A model generated the notes under the pieces. The model was given only the letters and a program-made list of their open reading frames with translations. It was not told the DNA's origin and did no database searches. 64,000 nucleotides of DNA, from assembly GCF_014648475.1 (NCBI RefSeq), contig NZ_BMRE01000001.1, positions 744,001 to 808,000 on the forward strand, in the 5' to 3' direction. This stretch comes from Lentzea flava. Lineage in GTDB: Bacteria; Actinomycetota; Actinomycetes; Mycobacteriales; Pseudonocardiaceae. Made by a program: the position numbers and the translations under genes. The stretch's first letter is position 1. Each line of letters starts with the position of its first letter. Shown here piece after piece: positions 1 through 8,040 of the stretch.

Positions 1-220
1 CTGCGACGAGGGCGTCCGCGGTGGTCCGCTCCCCCACGTCGCCCTCGACCACGACGCACTTCCCGCCCAGCTGCTCGATCTCGGCCGCGGCGGCGTCGGC
101 CGAGCCCGGCAGGTCGTTCAGCACGAGGGAAGCACCGGCACGAGCCAGTTCCAGCGCTTCCGCCCTGCCCAGTCCGGCACCGGCGCCGGTGACGACGGCG
201 ACCTTCCCCGCGAGGTCCAC
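1..220 (-). CDS. SDR-family 3-hydroxyacyl-CoA dehydrogenase-like protein, N-terminal part (cut by window edge)
   Basis: Only the first 73 codons are present; the gene continues past the left edge. Translation from GTG at 220 gives a Rossmann start with the NAD(P) motif TGAGAGLGRAEA near residues 11-22 and an acidic LND segment after beta-2, typical of short-chain dehydrogenases. AGGAG lies 6 nt before the GTG. It sits 9 bp downstream of the alcohol dehydrogenase and on the same strand as fdxD. In M. tuberculosis the SDR Rv3502c (ChsB1, side-chain 3-hydroxyacyl-CoA oxidation) neighbours fdxD in the same way, so that role is the best guess. Family sure, substrate inferred. Confidence 0.8.
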   Translation of the reverse strand, partial: MDLAGKVAVVTGAGAGLGRAEALELARAGASLVLNDLPGSADAAAAEIEQLGGKCVVVEGDVGERTTADALVA

Positions 221-229
221 TTGAGACTC

Positions 230-1315
230 CTAGTCGAACAGGATGACCTGGCGGATGAGGGATCCCCCGCCGCGCAGGGCCTGGAGGCCTTCGTTGACGT
301 CCTCGAGCCGGATCCGTTTGCTGATCATGCCTTCGAGGTCGAGCCTGCCCTCCCGCCACAGCGCGATCATGCGCGGCACGTCCCGGCGGAAGTTCGCCGT
401 TCCGTAGAACGACCCGTGCAAGGTCTTGTCGTGCAGGAACAGTTCCTGCGCGCTGAACGACACCATCGCGTCGGCCCTGCCCGCGCCGACGACCACGGTG
501 TGGCCGCCGCGCCTGGTCAGGTCCCACGCCTGGCGGATCGTGGCCGCAAGGCCCACCACGTCGAAGACGTAGTCGAAGCCCATGCCGCCGTTGAGCTGGT
601 TGTTGAGGTCCGCGATGCCGTCCGGCGTCGTCGCGTGCGTGGCGCCGAACTTCTTGGCCACGTCGTGCTTCTCGACGACCGGGTCGACCGCGACGATCCG
701 CGCGGCGGCAGCGAGCCGCGCACCCTGGATCACCGCGATGCCGACACCACCGCAGCCGATCACCGCGACGCTGGAACCGGGTTCGACCTTCGCGGTGTTG
801 AGCACGGCGCCGACACCGGTGAGGATTCCGCACGACAGCAGTGCCGCGATCTCCCACGGCACGTCGTCGTCGACCTTCATCGCCGCGTCGGCGGGGACGA
901 CCATCTCTTCGGCGAACGCGCCGAGTCCCGCGTAACCGAACGCGGGATTGCCACCGACGACGAAGCGCGGCGAAGTGAACGCGGACAACGTGTGCACGAG
1001 GCACAGATGCGATTGGCCCGTCACGCATTGAGGACACTTGCCGCACGGCGGCACGAACGTGATCGCCACGTGGTCACCCACCGCGAGCGACGTCACGGCA
1101 CTGCCGATCTCGACGATCTCACCGGCGCCTTCGTGGCCGATGACACCGGGTGCGAGCGCGGGCAGGGTTCCGTCCATCGCGGACAGATCGCTGTGGCACA
1201 CCCCGCACGCCTTGATCCTGATGCGGACTTCCTGCGGCCCCGGTGCGGTGGTCGTCACGTCGTCCCGGAGCTCGAGCTTGTCGTCACCGACCTGGTTGAG
1301 CACGGCTGCCTTCAC
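230..1315 (-). CDS. Zinc-dependent alcohol dehydrogenase (class III / AdhD type)
   Basis: Medium-chain Zn alcohol dehydrogenase, 361 aa. Visible are the catalytic-zinc segment GVCHSD plus GHEGAG, the structural zinc Cys cluster CGKCPQCVTGQSHLC, and the NAD motif GCGGVG. I place the start at GTG 1315 (MKAAVLN, the usual family N-terminus) because GAGGAG at 1324-1329 gives normal spacing; a GTG at 1324 overlaps that ribosome site. It is followed 9 bp later by an SDR, so the pair could oxidise a sterol or side-chain alcohol in two steps. Substrate unknown. A degenerate KstR-like palindrome lies upstream at 1363-1376. Confidence 0.88.
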   Translation of the reverse strand: MKAAVLNQVGDDKLELRDDVTTTAPGPQEVRIRIKACGVCHSDLSAMDGTLPALAPGVIGHEGAGEIVEIGSAVTSLAVGDHVAITFVPPCGKCPQCVTGQSHLCLVHTLSAFTSPRFVVGGNPAFGYAGLGAFAEEMVVPADAAMKVDDDVPWEIAALLSCGILTGVGAVLNTAKVEPGSSVAVIGCGGVGIAVIQGARLAAAARIVAVDPVVEKHDVAKKFGATHATTPDGIADLNNQLNGGMGFDYVFDVVGLAATIRQAWDLTRRGGHTVVVGAGRADAMVSFSAQELFLHDKTLHGSFYGTANFRRDVPRMIALWREGRLDLEGMISKRIRLEDVNEGLQALRGGGSLIRQVILFD

Positions 1316-1362
1316 CGGTATCACTCCTCGCTGAGCTCACGGCTGACTCACCCGTCGCACAC

Positions 1363-1376
1363 TAGAATCTGTTCCT
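1363..1376. promoter_or_regulatory. Degenerate KstR-like palindrome
   Basis: TAGAATCTGTTCCT resembles the KstR consensus TnnAACnnGTTnnA with two deviations (AAT for AAC, final T for A). It lies upstream of the alcohol dehydrogenase/SDR pair. It may be a weak site or decay of one; no other regulatory signal is obvious here. Confidence 0.3.
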
Positions 1377-1393
1377 GTTCGTGACAAGGTCCA

Positions 1394-1585
1394 TCAGCGT
1401 GAGAGCCGCAGTGCGCCCATCGGGCACGACGCGACGGCCCGCTCGGCCCGTTCCACCTCGCCCTCGGCCAGCTCACCATCCCGGATCTGCAGAACCTCTT
1501 CATCGTCAAGGTCAAACACCTCGGGCAGGATTGACATGCACACCCCGTGCGCCTCGCAGATCGAAGGGTCCACCCCGACCTTCAT
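1394..1585 (-). CDS. fdxD: FdxD-type ferredoxin (atypical 3Fe-4S, P450-linked class)
   Basis: 63-aa cytosolic ferredoxin. The cluster ligands read C-x2-H-x2-C (CEAHGVC, residues 10-16) and a C-terminal SCPMGAL, so the second cysteine of the usual motif is replaced by His, as in many mycobacterial and actinobacterial ferredoxins that serve cytochromes P450. ATG 1585 has AGGAGG 6 nt upstream. Rv3503c (fdxD) sits next to fadE26 in M. tuberculosis and the same neighbourhood is seen here, divergent from fadE26. A likely partner is CYP125 at 19.3-20.5 kb, which is inference. It shares the 1586-1630 intergenic region with the KstR operator. Confidence 0.9.
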   Translation of the reverse strand: MKVGVDPSICEAHGVCMSILPEVFDLDDEEVLQIRDGELAEGEVERAERAVASCPMGALRLSR

Positions 1586-1594
1586 CGCGGCCTC

Positions 1595-1630
1595 CTGACA
1601 TCAAGTAGAACTTGTTCTAGAGTAGCGGTC
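1595..1630 (+). promoter_or_regulatory. Predicted leaderless promoter of fadE26
   Basis: CTGACA (1595-1600), a 17-bp spacer, then TAGAGT (1618-1623) and exactly 7 nt to the ATG at 1631. No Shine-Dalgarno sequence lies before the ATG. The last TA of the KstR operator is also the first TA of the -10 hexamer, so repressor binding would cover the promoter core. Confidence 0.6.
1606..1619. promoter_or_regulatory. KstR operator (fdxD / fadE26)
   Basis: TAGAACTTGTTCTA is an exact match to the 14-bp KstR consensus TnnAACnnGTTnnA, in the divergent region between fdxD and fadE26. A KstR homologue is encoded at 57669-58277 of this window. Confidence 0.88.
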
Positions 1631-2791
1631 ATGCGCATCGGTTTCACGCCCGAACAGGAGCAGTTGCGCCAGGAGCTGCGGGCGTACTTCGCCGCGCTCA
1701 TGACGCCGGAACGCCGGGCGAGGCTCGCCGGCAGCAGTGACTACGGCGATGCCGAGGTGTACAAGGACACCGTGCGCCAGATGGGCGCGGACGGGTGGCT
1801 CACCATCGGCTGGCCGGAGGAGTACGGCGGCCGCAACCGCCCGATGATCGAGCAGCTGATCTTCCTCGACGAGGCGTCGGCCGCGGGCGCGCCGGTTCCG
1901 TTCCTGACGCTGAACTCGATCGGCCCGACCATCATGGCGTTCGGCACCGCCGAGCAGAAAGCTTTTTACCTGCCCAAAATCGCGTCCGGTGAGATCCACT
2001 TCGCCATCGGCTACTCCGAGCCGGAGGCGGGCACCGACCTGGCGGGGCTGCGCACGCGGGCGGTCCGCGACGGCGACGACTACGTCATCAACGGCCAGAA
2101 GATGTGGACGAGCCTCATCCAGTACGCGGACTACGTGTGGCTCGCGTGCCGCACCGACCAGGAATCGCAGCGGCACAGGGGTTTGAGCATCATCATCGTG
2201 CCGACCACCTCCCCCGGTTTCTCCTGGACGCCGGTGCCGACGATGTCCGGCCCGACCACCAGCGCCACGTTCTACGACAACGTGCGCGTGCCGGCGGCGA
2301 ACCTGATCGGCGAGGAGCACAAGGGCTGGAAGCTCATCACCAACCAGCTCAACCACGAACGCGTCGCCCTGTGCTCGGCCGCGCCGTTGCAGACCGCGCT
2401 GCGCGAAGTTCGTCAATGGGCGGACGAAACGGGCGCCTCCCGGCACGAGTGGGTGCGGCTGCACCTCGCCCGCGTGCACGCCAAGACCGAGTTCCTGAAG
2501 CTCATCAACTGGCGCATCGCCTCCGGCGGTGACGAGGCGCCCTCACCCGCGGAGGCCTCTGCCACCAAGGTGTTCGGCACCGAGTTCGCGACCGAGGGCT
2601 ACCGGCTGCTGATGGAAGTGCTGGGCGCCAACGGAATCGTGCGCACCGGCTCACCGGGGGCGCTGTTGCAGGGCCGGGTGGAGCGCATGCACCGCTCGTC
2701 GCTGATCCTCACGTTCGGCGGCGGCACCAACGAGATCCAGCGGGACATCATCGCGCGGGTGGGCCTCGGGCTGCCCGCCGTGCCCAGATGA
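1631..2791 (+). CDS. fadE26: Acyl-CoA dehydrogenase FadE26 (ChsE4-like alpha subunit)
   Basis: 386-aa acyl-CoA dehydrogenase with the standard three-domain architecture: helical N-terminus, GYSEPEAGTDLAGLRT in the FAD/substrate region (about 130-145), and a C-terminal FGGGTNEIQRDIIA signature. Known family role: with FadE27 it forms an alpha2-beta2 enzyme (ChsE4-ChsE5) that dehydrogenates sterol side-chain CoA esters, acting first on the C26/C27 acyl-CoA. Order fdxD (divergent)-fadE26-fadE27 equals M. tuberculosis Rv3503c-Rv3505. ATG 1631 is chosen because it follows the operator and -10 by 7 nt and gives the family N-terminus; upstream codons lie inside the operator. Confidence 0.92.
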   Translation: MRIGFTPEQEQLRQELRAYFAALMTPERRARLAGSSDYGDAEVYKDTVRQMGADGWLTIGWPEEYGGRNRPMIEQLIFLDEASAAGAPVPFLTLNSIGPTIMAFGTAEQKAFYLPKIASGEIHFAIGYSEPEAGTDLAGLRTRAVRDGDDYVINGQKMWTSLIQYADYVWLACRTDQESQRHRGLSIIIVPTTSPGFSWTPVPTMSGPTTSATFYDNVRVPAANLIGEEHKGWKLITNQLNHERVALCSAAPLQTALREVRQWADETGASRHEWVRLHLARVHAKTEFLKLINWRIASGGDEAPSPAEASATKVFGTEFATEGYRLLMEVLGANGIVRTGSPGALLQGRVERMHRSSLILTFGGGTNEIQRDIIARVGLGLPAVPR

Positions 2792-2815
2792 ATCGCCTCG
2801 ACAACGGAGACTTCC

Positions 2816-3709
2816 ATGGACTTCACGCTGACCGAGGCACAACGCGAACTCGCCGCCCTGACCCGCAAGATCCTCGACTCGTCCGACCACCCGTGGCCCG
2901 ACCTGGTCAAGTCCGGGGTCGTGCCGGAGGACCCCGCCGAGTTCGGCGTCCTGGAGCACTGCGCGGTCATGGTCGAGCTCGGCCGTGCCGTCGCGGCCGT
3001 CCCCTACCTGCCGACCGTGCTCGCCCAGCAGGCGCTGGCACAGTTCGACACGCCACGTCCAGGCGCCGTCCTCTCACTGGCACTGGTCGAGGACGAGACC
3101 GGCGCGAAGACGACCGTCCCGTTCGCCACCATCGCCTCGGCGTTCCTGGTGGCGCACGACGACCAGGTCTTCCTCGTCGAGGCCGGCGAGCTGGACATCA
3201 GCGCGCAGGAGCTGGTCGACGGTTCGGACGCGGGCACGTTCGAGTTCACCGGCGGCCGCCTGGTCGAGGGGCTCACCCCGGAGTGGCTGATCACGCGCTA
3301 CACGGTGGGATTGTGCGCTTTTCAGCTCGGCGTGACCGAACGCGCGCTGGAGCTCACGGCCGACTACGCGCGAACCCGCGTGCAGTTCGACCGGCCGATC
3401 GGCAGTTTCCAGGCCGTGGCGCAACGTCTTGCCGATGCGTACATCGACGTCGCGGCGATCCGGTTGACGCTGTGGCAGGCGGCCTGGCGGCTCTCCGAAG
3501 GCCTCGACGCCGCGGCCGAGGTGGCGACGGCGAAGTTCTGGGCGGCCGACGCCGGGCACCGGGTGGCGCACACGGCCGTGCACGTCCACGGCGGCACGGG
3601 CATCGACATGAGCCACGAGGTGCACAGGTACTTCACCGCGGCCAAGCGGGCCGAGTTCGAGCTGGGCGGGGCCACCGCCCAGCTCCTGAGGCTCAGCGCA
3701 GCTTGGTGA
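2816..3709 (+). CDS. fadE27: Acyl-CoA dehydrogenase FadE27 (ChsE5-like beta subunit), compact form
   Basis: 297-aa partner of FadE26, 24 bp downstream. It keeps the C-terminal acyl-CoA dehydrogenase helices, with RVQFDRPIGSFQAVAQRLAD (about 190-210) and HVHGGTGIDMSHEVHRYF (about 255-275), but its N-terminal helical domain is short: the Gly-Gly loop that follows the first helices in full-length relatives is missing before VPYLPTV at about residue 62. The M. tuberculosis protein is longer as I recall it. Beta subunits of this family need not carry the catalytic Glu. The stop overlaps the convergent nitronate-monooxygenase-like gene by 17 bp. Confidence 0.88.
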   Translation: MDFTLTEAQRELAALTRKILDSSDHPWPDLVKSGVVPEDPAEFGVLEHCAVMVELGRAVAAVPYLPTVLAQQALAQFDTPRPGAVLSLALVEDETGAKTTVPFATIASAFLVAHDDQVFLVEAGELDISAQELVDGSDAGTFEFTGGRLVEGLTPEWLITRYTVGLCAFQLGVTERALELTADYARTRVQFDRPIGSFQAVAQRLADAYIDVAAIRLTLWQAAWRLSEGLDAAAEVATAKFWAADAGHRVAHTAVHVHGGTGIDMSHEVHRYFTAAKRAEFELGGATAQLLRLSAAW

Positions 3710-4781
3710 GCCGCTCGACGGTCTCGTCGAACTCCCGCAGCAGCTCCGTCATCACGTCGGCGACGGGGCGGACCTCGTTCATCCGCCCGACGACCTGCCC
3801 GACCGGCATCGACACCACGGACGGGTCGTCGGACCGGGCGATCCGCAGGTGCGCCTCGCTGACCAGCAGGTTCTGCAACGGCATCGGCAGCGGTTCCGGC
3901 GCGCTCTCGGCGCTCCACGCCTCGGTCCACCGCGTCTTCAGCAGCCGCGCCGGTTTGCCGGTGTAGATGCGGGTGCGGACGGTGTCGCTGGAACCGGCGG
4001 CCAGCAGCGCCTCCTGGGTGCTCGAGTTCCCGAGGGCGTACTCGGCGGTGGTGAGCCAGTACGAGCCCATCCACACGCCCGCGGCGCCCAGCGCCATGGC
4101 CGCGGCCGCCTGACGTCCCGAACCGATGCCACCCGCGGCCAGCACCGGGACGTCCACCGCGTCGACGATCTCCGGCACGAGCACCATCGTGGCGACCTCG
4201 CCGGTGTGGCCGCCTGCCTCGTAACCCTGGGCGACCACGATGTCGACGCCGTTCGCCACGTGCCTGCGGGCGTGCTCTGCCTTGCCCGCGAGGGCAGCCA
4301 CCGGCACACCGGCCGCGTGCACCCGTTCGATGACGTCGGCCGGAGGCGAGCCCAGGGCGTTGGCGATCAGCCGGACCGGGTGCTCCAGCGCCACGTCGAC
4401 GTGCGAGCGCGCGACGGAGTGCAGCCAGCCGAGCACACCCTCGCCGCCTTCGCCGTCCGGCAGCGGTGGCACGCCGAGCTTCAGCAGCGTCTGCTGCACG
4501 AAGTCCTTGTGCCCCTGCGGGATGAGCTTGGTCAGGTCGACCTGCGTGCCCTCCGTGGGCACCTTCGCCGGCATGACGATGTCCACACCGTACGGCTTGC
4601 CGTCGGTGTTCTCGTCCATCCACGTCAGGGTGCGGTCGAGGTCTTCGGCGTCGTTGAACCGCACGCATCCCAGCACCCCGAGCCCGCCCGCCCTGCTGAT
4701 CGCCGCCGCCACGTGCTCGGACGGCGTGAAGCCGAAGATCGGGTGCTCGATGCCCAACTGGTCACACAGGCTGGTGCGCAT
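3693..4781 (-). CDS. Nitronate monooxygenase / NPD-family FMN oxidoreductase
   Basis: 362-aa TIM-barrel flavoprotein of the 2-nitropropane dioxygenase family. The FMN-phosphate region is visible as GYEAGGHTGEVAT and VLAAGGIGSGRQ near residues 180-225. ATG 4781 has GGAGG 6 nt upstream; the start overlaps the end of fadD19 by 20 bp, so it is translated behind fadD19 on one mRNA. It resembles Rv1533-type proteins more than IpdC, which is encoded separately at 25.7 kb. Its role in sterol degradation is unknown; an FMN-dependent step on a side-chain CoA intermediate is possible from context only. Confidence 0.85.
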   Translation of the reverse strand: MRTSLCDQLGIEHPIFGFTPSEHVAAAISRAGGLGVLGCVRFNDAEDLDRTLTWMDENTDGKPYGVDIVMPAKVPTEGTQVDLTKLIPQGHKDFVQQTLLKLGVPPLPDGEGGEGVLGWLHSVARSHVDVALEHPVRLIANALGSPPADVIERVHAAGVPVAALAGKAEHARRHVANGVDIVVAQGYEAGGHTGEVATMVLVPEIVDAVDVPVLAAGGIGSGRQAAAAMALGAAGVWMGSYWLTTAEYALGNSSTQEALLAAGSSDTVRTRIYTGKPARLLKTRWTEAWSAESAPEPLPMPLQNLLVSEAHLRIARSDDPSVVSMPVGQVVGRMNEVRPVADVMTELLREFDETVERLTKLR

Positions 4782-6348
4782 GTTCCTCCACGTGAGCCCG
4801 GGCCCACTGGTAGTCCGGTTTGCCGCTGGGGGTCCTGCCGATCTCGTCCACCAACCAGAGCGACCGCGGCACCTTGTACCCGGCGAGCGTCCGGCGCACG
4901 TGAGCGTCCAGTTCGGACAGTGTGGGCGTCGCACCCTCGCGCGGGCGCACGATGGCGCCGACCCGCTGGCCGAGCAGGTCGTCCGGGATGCCGATGACGA
5001 GCGCGTCGAACACGTCCGGATGCGACTTCAGCACGCCCTCGACCTCTTCCGGGAACACCTTCTCGCCACCGGTGTTGACGCAGGTGTTGCCGCGGCCGAG
5101 CAACGTGATGTCGCCGTCCTCCTCGAACCGCGCGTAGTCTCCGGGCACCGTGAACCGCTTGCCGTCGACCTCGACGAACATCCGCGCGGTCTTCTCGGGA
5201 TCCTTGTAGTAGCCCAGGGGGATGTGCCCGCCGCGCGCCAGCTTGCCGATGACGCCCGGCACCGGGTCGAGCTTGTTGCCGTCGTCGTCGATGACGATGG
5301 TGTCCTCGTTGAGCTTCACCTTGGTGCCGTCGGTCTGCACGATCTCCTTGGGCACCGCGCCGATGCCGGTGGACCCGGTCTCGCTCGACCCGATCGACTC
5401 CAGCAACGTCGTGTGCGGCAGCAGTTCCTGGTACATCTTCTTCACCGGGTAGGAGAACAGCGCGGCGCTGCTGTTGAGGATGAACAGCGACGAACCGTCG
5501 TAGTCGCCGCGCTGGAACTCCTCGATCAACGGCCGGCCCATCGCGTCGCCGGTGATCGCCGCGACCTGGACCTTCTCCCGCTCGATCACCCGCCAGATCT
5601 CGGCGGGGTCGAACTTCGGCACCAGCACGACGGTGCTGCCGCAGAACAGCGCGCCCAGCACTGCCCACTGCGCCGCGCCGTGGATCAGCGGCGGGAGGCA
5701 GAGCCGGACGAGACCGTAGTCCTTGCCCGACTTGGCCTGCTGCCACTCGTCGGTGAGCCGTTCGCCGGTCACGAAGTCGATGCCGCCGCCGAGCGTGCGC
5801 CACACGTCCTCGTGCCGCCACATCACGCCCTTGGGCATGCCGGTCGTGCCGCCGGTGAACAGGATGTAGAGGTCGTCCGGGCTGCGCGGCCCGAAGTCCC
5901 GCTCCCCCGACTCCTCCGCGAGCGCGGCCTCGTACTCGACACCGGCGAACTCCTCGTCGGACTCGTCGTCGATCACGACGGTGGGGCCGGGAGCGCCGAC
6001 CTCCGCGACCAACGGCGAATACCGCCGTTCGTGTACGAGCGCGACCAGGTCCGCTTCCCCGAACAAGTACTGCAACTCGTTCTTGGTGTAGCGGTAGTTG
6101 ACGTTGATGGCCACCGCGCGCAGCTTGTAGACCGCGAGCATGGCTTCGACGAGTTCGATGGAGTTGCGCGCGTAGAGCCCGACGTGCGACCCCTGTGTCA
6201 CGCCGTTCTTTGCCAGGTGGTGAGCCAGTTTGTTGGCTCGCGACTCGAGCTCGGCATAGGTGACCCGCTTCGGCCCGCACACGAGCGCGGTCCGGTCGGG
6301 CACGGTGTCTGCGGCGTGTTCAACGAGGTCTGCGACGTTGAGGGCCAT
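4762..6348 (-). CDS. fadD19: Steroid side-chain acyl-CoA synthetase FadD19
   Basis: 528-aa adenylate-forming ligase. The P-loop reads FTGGTTGMPKGVMWRHED (about 170-188), the acceptor motif GDYARFEEDG lies near 410, and the C-terminal lysine motif is RTPSGKPDY. Close similarity to M. tuberculosis FadD19, which activates C5 side chains (3-oxo-4-cholestenoate) to CoA thioesters after CYP125. The start at ATG 6348 gives the family N-terminus MALNVADL; a -10-like TACTTT (6361-6356) ends 7 nt before it and no ribosome site is present, so a leaderless mRNA is likely. KstR operator at 6360-6373. Confidence 0.93.
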   Translation of the reverse strand: MALNVADLVEHAADTVPDRTALVCGPKRVTYAELESRANKLAHHLAKNGVTQGSHVGLYARNSIELVEAMLAVYKLRAVAINVNYRYTKNELQYLFGEADLVALVHERRYSPLVAEVGAPGPTVVIDDESDEEFAGVEYEAALAEESGERDFGPRSPDDLYILFTGGTTGMPKGVMWRHEDVWRTLGGGIDFVTGERLTDEWQQAKSGKDYGLVRLCLPPLIHGAAQWAVLGALFCGSTVVLVPKFDPAEIWRVIEREKVQVAAITGDAMGRPLIEEFQRGDYDGSSLFILNSSAALFSYPVKKMYQELLPHTTLLESIGSSETGSTGIGAVPKEIVQTDGTKVKLNEDTIVIDDDGNKLDPVPGVIGKLARGGHIPLGYYKDPEKTARMFVEVDGKRFTVPGDYARFEEDGDITLLGRGNTCVNTGGEKVFPEEVEGVLKSHPDVFDALVIGIPDDLLGQRVGAIVRPREGATPTLSELDAHVRRTLAGYKVPRSLWLVDEIGRTPSGKPDYQWARAHVEEHAHQPV

Positions 6349-6384
6349 GATAGGCAAAGTAGAACGTGTTACTGTTCTGGACAA
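6349..6384 (-). promoter_or_regulatory. Predicted leaderless promoter of fadD19
   Basis: On the minus strand TTGTCC (6384-6379), 17-bp spacer, TACTTT (6361-6356), then 7 nt to ATG 6348. The -10 starts on the last two bases of the KstR operator, the same geometry as at fadE26. Confidence 0.5.
6360..6373. promoter_or_regulatory. KstR operator (fadD19 / echA19), one mismatch
   Basis: TAGAACGTGTTACT matches TnnAACnnGTTnnA at every fixed position except the final A. It lies in the 74-bp divergent region between fadD19 and echA19. Confidence 0.75.
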
Positions 6385-6422
6385 TCCCCCGTGCGGTCAG
6401 ACTCGATCCAGGAGGCGCGCGA

Positions 6423-7214
6423 ATGACGACCACGACGGAACCCCACGCGTTGGTGGACTTGGTCGGCAACGTTCTGGTCGTCACGATGAACCGGCCCGAG
6501 GTCCGCAACGCCCTGTCGGGCCCCATGATGGCGATCATGCGCGAGGCCTGGGACCGCGTGGACAACGATCCCGACGTGCGCGTCTGCATCCTGACCGGCG
6601 CGGGCGGATCGTTCTGCGCGGGCGCCGACCTCAAGGCGATGACGTCGAACCACCCCAGTGACACGGCGGGAAACCACGACTTCTCGGTGATCGAACCGCT
6701 GCTCAAAGGTCGTCGATTGACGAAACCGCTGATCGCGGCCGTGGAAGGCCCTGCGGTCGCGGGCGGCACCGAAATCCTTCAGGCGACCGACATCCGGGTG
6801 GCCGGCGAGAGCGCGCGGTTCGGCGTGTCCGAGGCGCGGTGGGGCCTGTTCCCGCTCGGCGGATCAGCGGTCCGGCTGCCGCGCCAGATCCCGTACACGG
6901 TCGCGGCCGACCTGTTGCTGACCGGCCGGCACATCAGGGCTGCCGAGGCCAAGGAAATCGGCCTCATCGGCCACGTGGTGCCCGACGGTCAGGCGTTGGA
7001 CAAGGCGATGGAGCTGGCCGAGCTGATCACCGCCAACGGACCGCTGGCGGTGCGGGCGATCCTGCGGACCATGCGCGAAACCGAGGCGATGCACGAGAAC
7101 GAGGCGTTCACAGTGGACGCTCGGCTCGGCATGGAGGTGTTCCGCAGCGAGGACGCGAAGGAGGGGCCGCGCGCGTTCGCGGAGAAGCGCAAGCCGGACT
7201 TCCAGGGCCGCTGA
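6423..7214 (+). CDS. echA19: Enoyl-CoA hydratase EchA19
   Basis: 263-aa crotonase-fold protein. The oxyanion-hole segments are [15 protein letters not shown] (about 60-74) and [11 protein letters not shown] (about 110-120). Known role of the family member Rv3516: hydration of the 22-ene CoA ester during cholesterol side-chain beta-oxidation. Divergent from fadD19, as in M. tuberculosis (Rv3515c/Rv3516). ATG 6423 has AGGAGG 6-7 nt upstream, so unlike fadD19 it has a conventional leader. Confidence 0.92.
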   Translation: MTTTTEPHALVDLVGNVLVVTMNRPEVRNALSGPMMAIMREAWDRVDNDPDVRVCILTGAGGSFCAGADLKAMTSNHPSDTAGNHDFSVIEPLLKGRRLTKPLIAAVEGPAVAGGTEILQATDIRVAGESARFGVSEARWGLFPLGGSAVRLPRQIPYTVAADLLLTGRHIRAAEAKEIGLIGHVVPDGQALDKAMELAELITANGPLAVRAILRTMRETEAMHENEAFTVDARLGMEVFRSEDAKEGPRAFAEKRKPDFQGR

Positions 7215-7299
7215 GACCACTTCGTTCGTACCCGTAACACCTGCCGCCGGTCCGCCGATCTGCCATTCATCACGCAACCGCAGCCCGGGGCAGGCACTC

Positions 7300-8040
7300 G
7301 TGAAACACTCCGATCACTCGACCGACAACGGCATCGACGGCGATGTCAGCGGCACGTCGATCCAGGCAGGGTCGATCGGCGAGGTCCACGTGAACTCGCC
7401 CCGGTGGCACCGCCGGTACTGGTTGCCAGGCGTTGCGGCCGCTGCCGTGGCTGCCGCCGTGCTGACGTTCGTGCTGGTGCCGGACGAGCAGGTGCAGCAG
7501 CAGACGCCCGCGGCCGCCACCTCCGCGTCGCCGACGGAGACCGTCCCGGCGTCGTCGCCCTCCTCCGGCGCACCGGCCACCTCGACGGCGGCCGGCGCCG
7601 CCCGTCCCGCGCCGGTCGGCTCGGCATCGCGGCCGACCAGCGCCACCCCGATCGCCGTCGGACCGACGACCACGACCACCGTGGCCGTCGTGGCCCCGCC
7701 GTCTGCGACCGGCGTGCGGTTCACGGGCACGCTGCGGTTCGGCAGCTTCCACCTCGACCTCGCGCAGCCACGCGACGTGCCCGGCACGAACCTGTGGCGG
7801 CTCACCCAGAACCGCCTGCACGGCGACGACGGCTACGAGGTCGCCGAGTGGCTGGGCGACGGCGTGCCCGGACAGGCCGAGTGCGCCGCAGACCTCGCGA
7901 AGCGGGCGACCAAGGACGCGGAGAACCTGATCGCGGGCAGCCGCGTGTGCGGGAGGTCGCCAGCCGGGCGGATCTTCCGGGTCGACGTCGTCGCGATTGA
8001 CGGCGCCGCGATCACCGGCGACGTCACGGTGTGGGAGTGA
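7300..8040 (+). CDS. Membrane-anchored protein with GDVSGTSIQAGSI motif, unknown function
   Basis: 246 aa. A short hydrophilic N-terminus carries IDGDVSGTSIQAGSIGEVHV (residues 11-30), a motif I associate with unrelated actinobacterial membrane and signalling proteins. One membrane helix follows (about 46-62), then a roughly 75-residue Ala/Pro/Ser/Thr linker, then a roughly 100-residue outer domain with two cysteines that could form a disulphide. Start GTG 7300 has only a weak GGGGCAGG upstream. It ends directly against the stop of the convergent kstD-like gene. No sign of a steroid role; function not recognised. Confidence 0.75.
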   Translation: MKHSDHSTDNGIDGDVSGTSIQAGSIGEVHVNSPRWHRRYWLPGVAAAAVAAAVLTFVLVPDEQVQQQTPAAATSASPTETVPASSPSSGAPATSTAAGAARPAPVGSASRPTSATPIAVGPTTTTTVAVVAPPSATGVRFTGTLRFGSFHLDLAQPRDVPGTNLWRLTQNRLHGDDGYEVAEWLGDGVPGQAECAADLAKRATKDAENLIAGSRVCGRSPAGRIFRVDVVAIDGAAITGDVTVWE

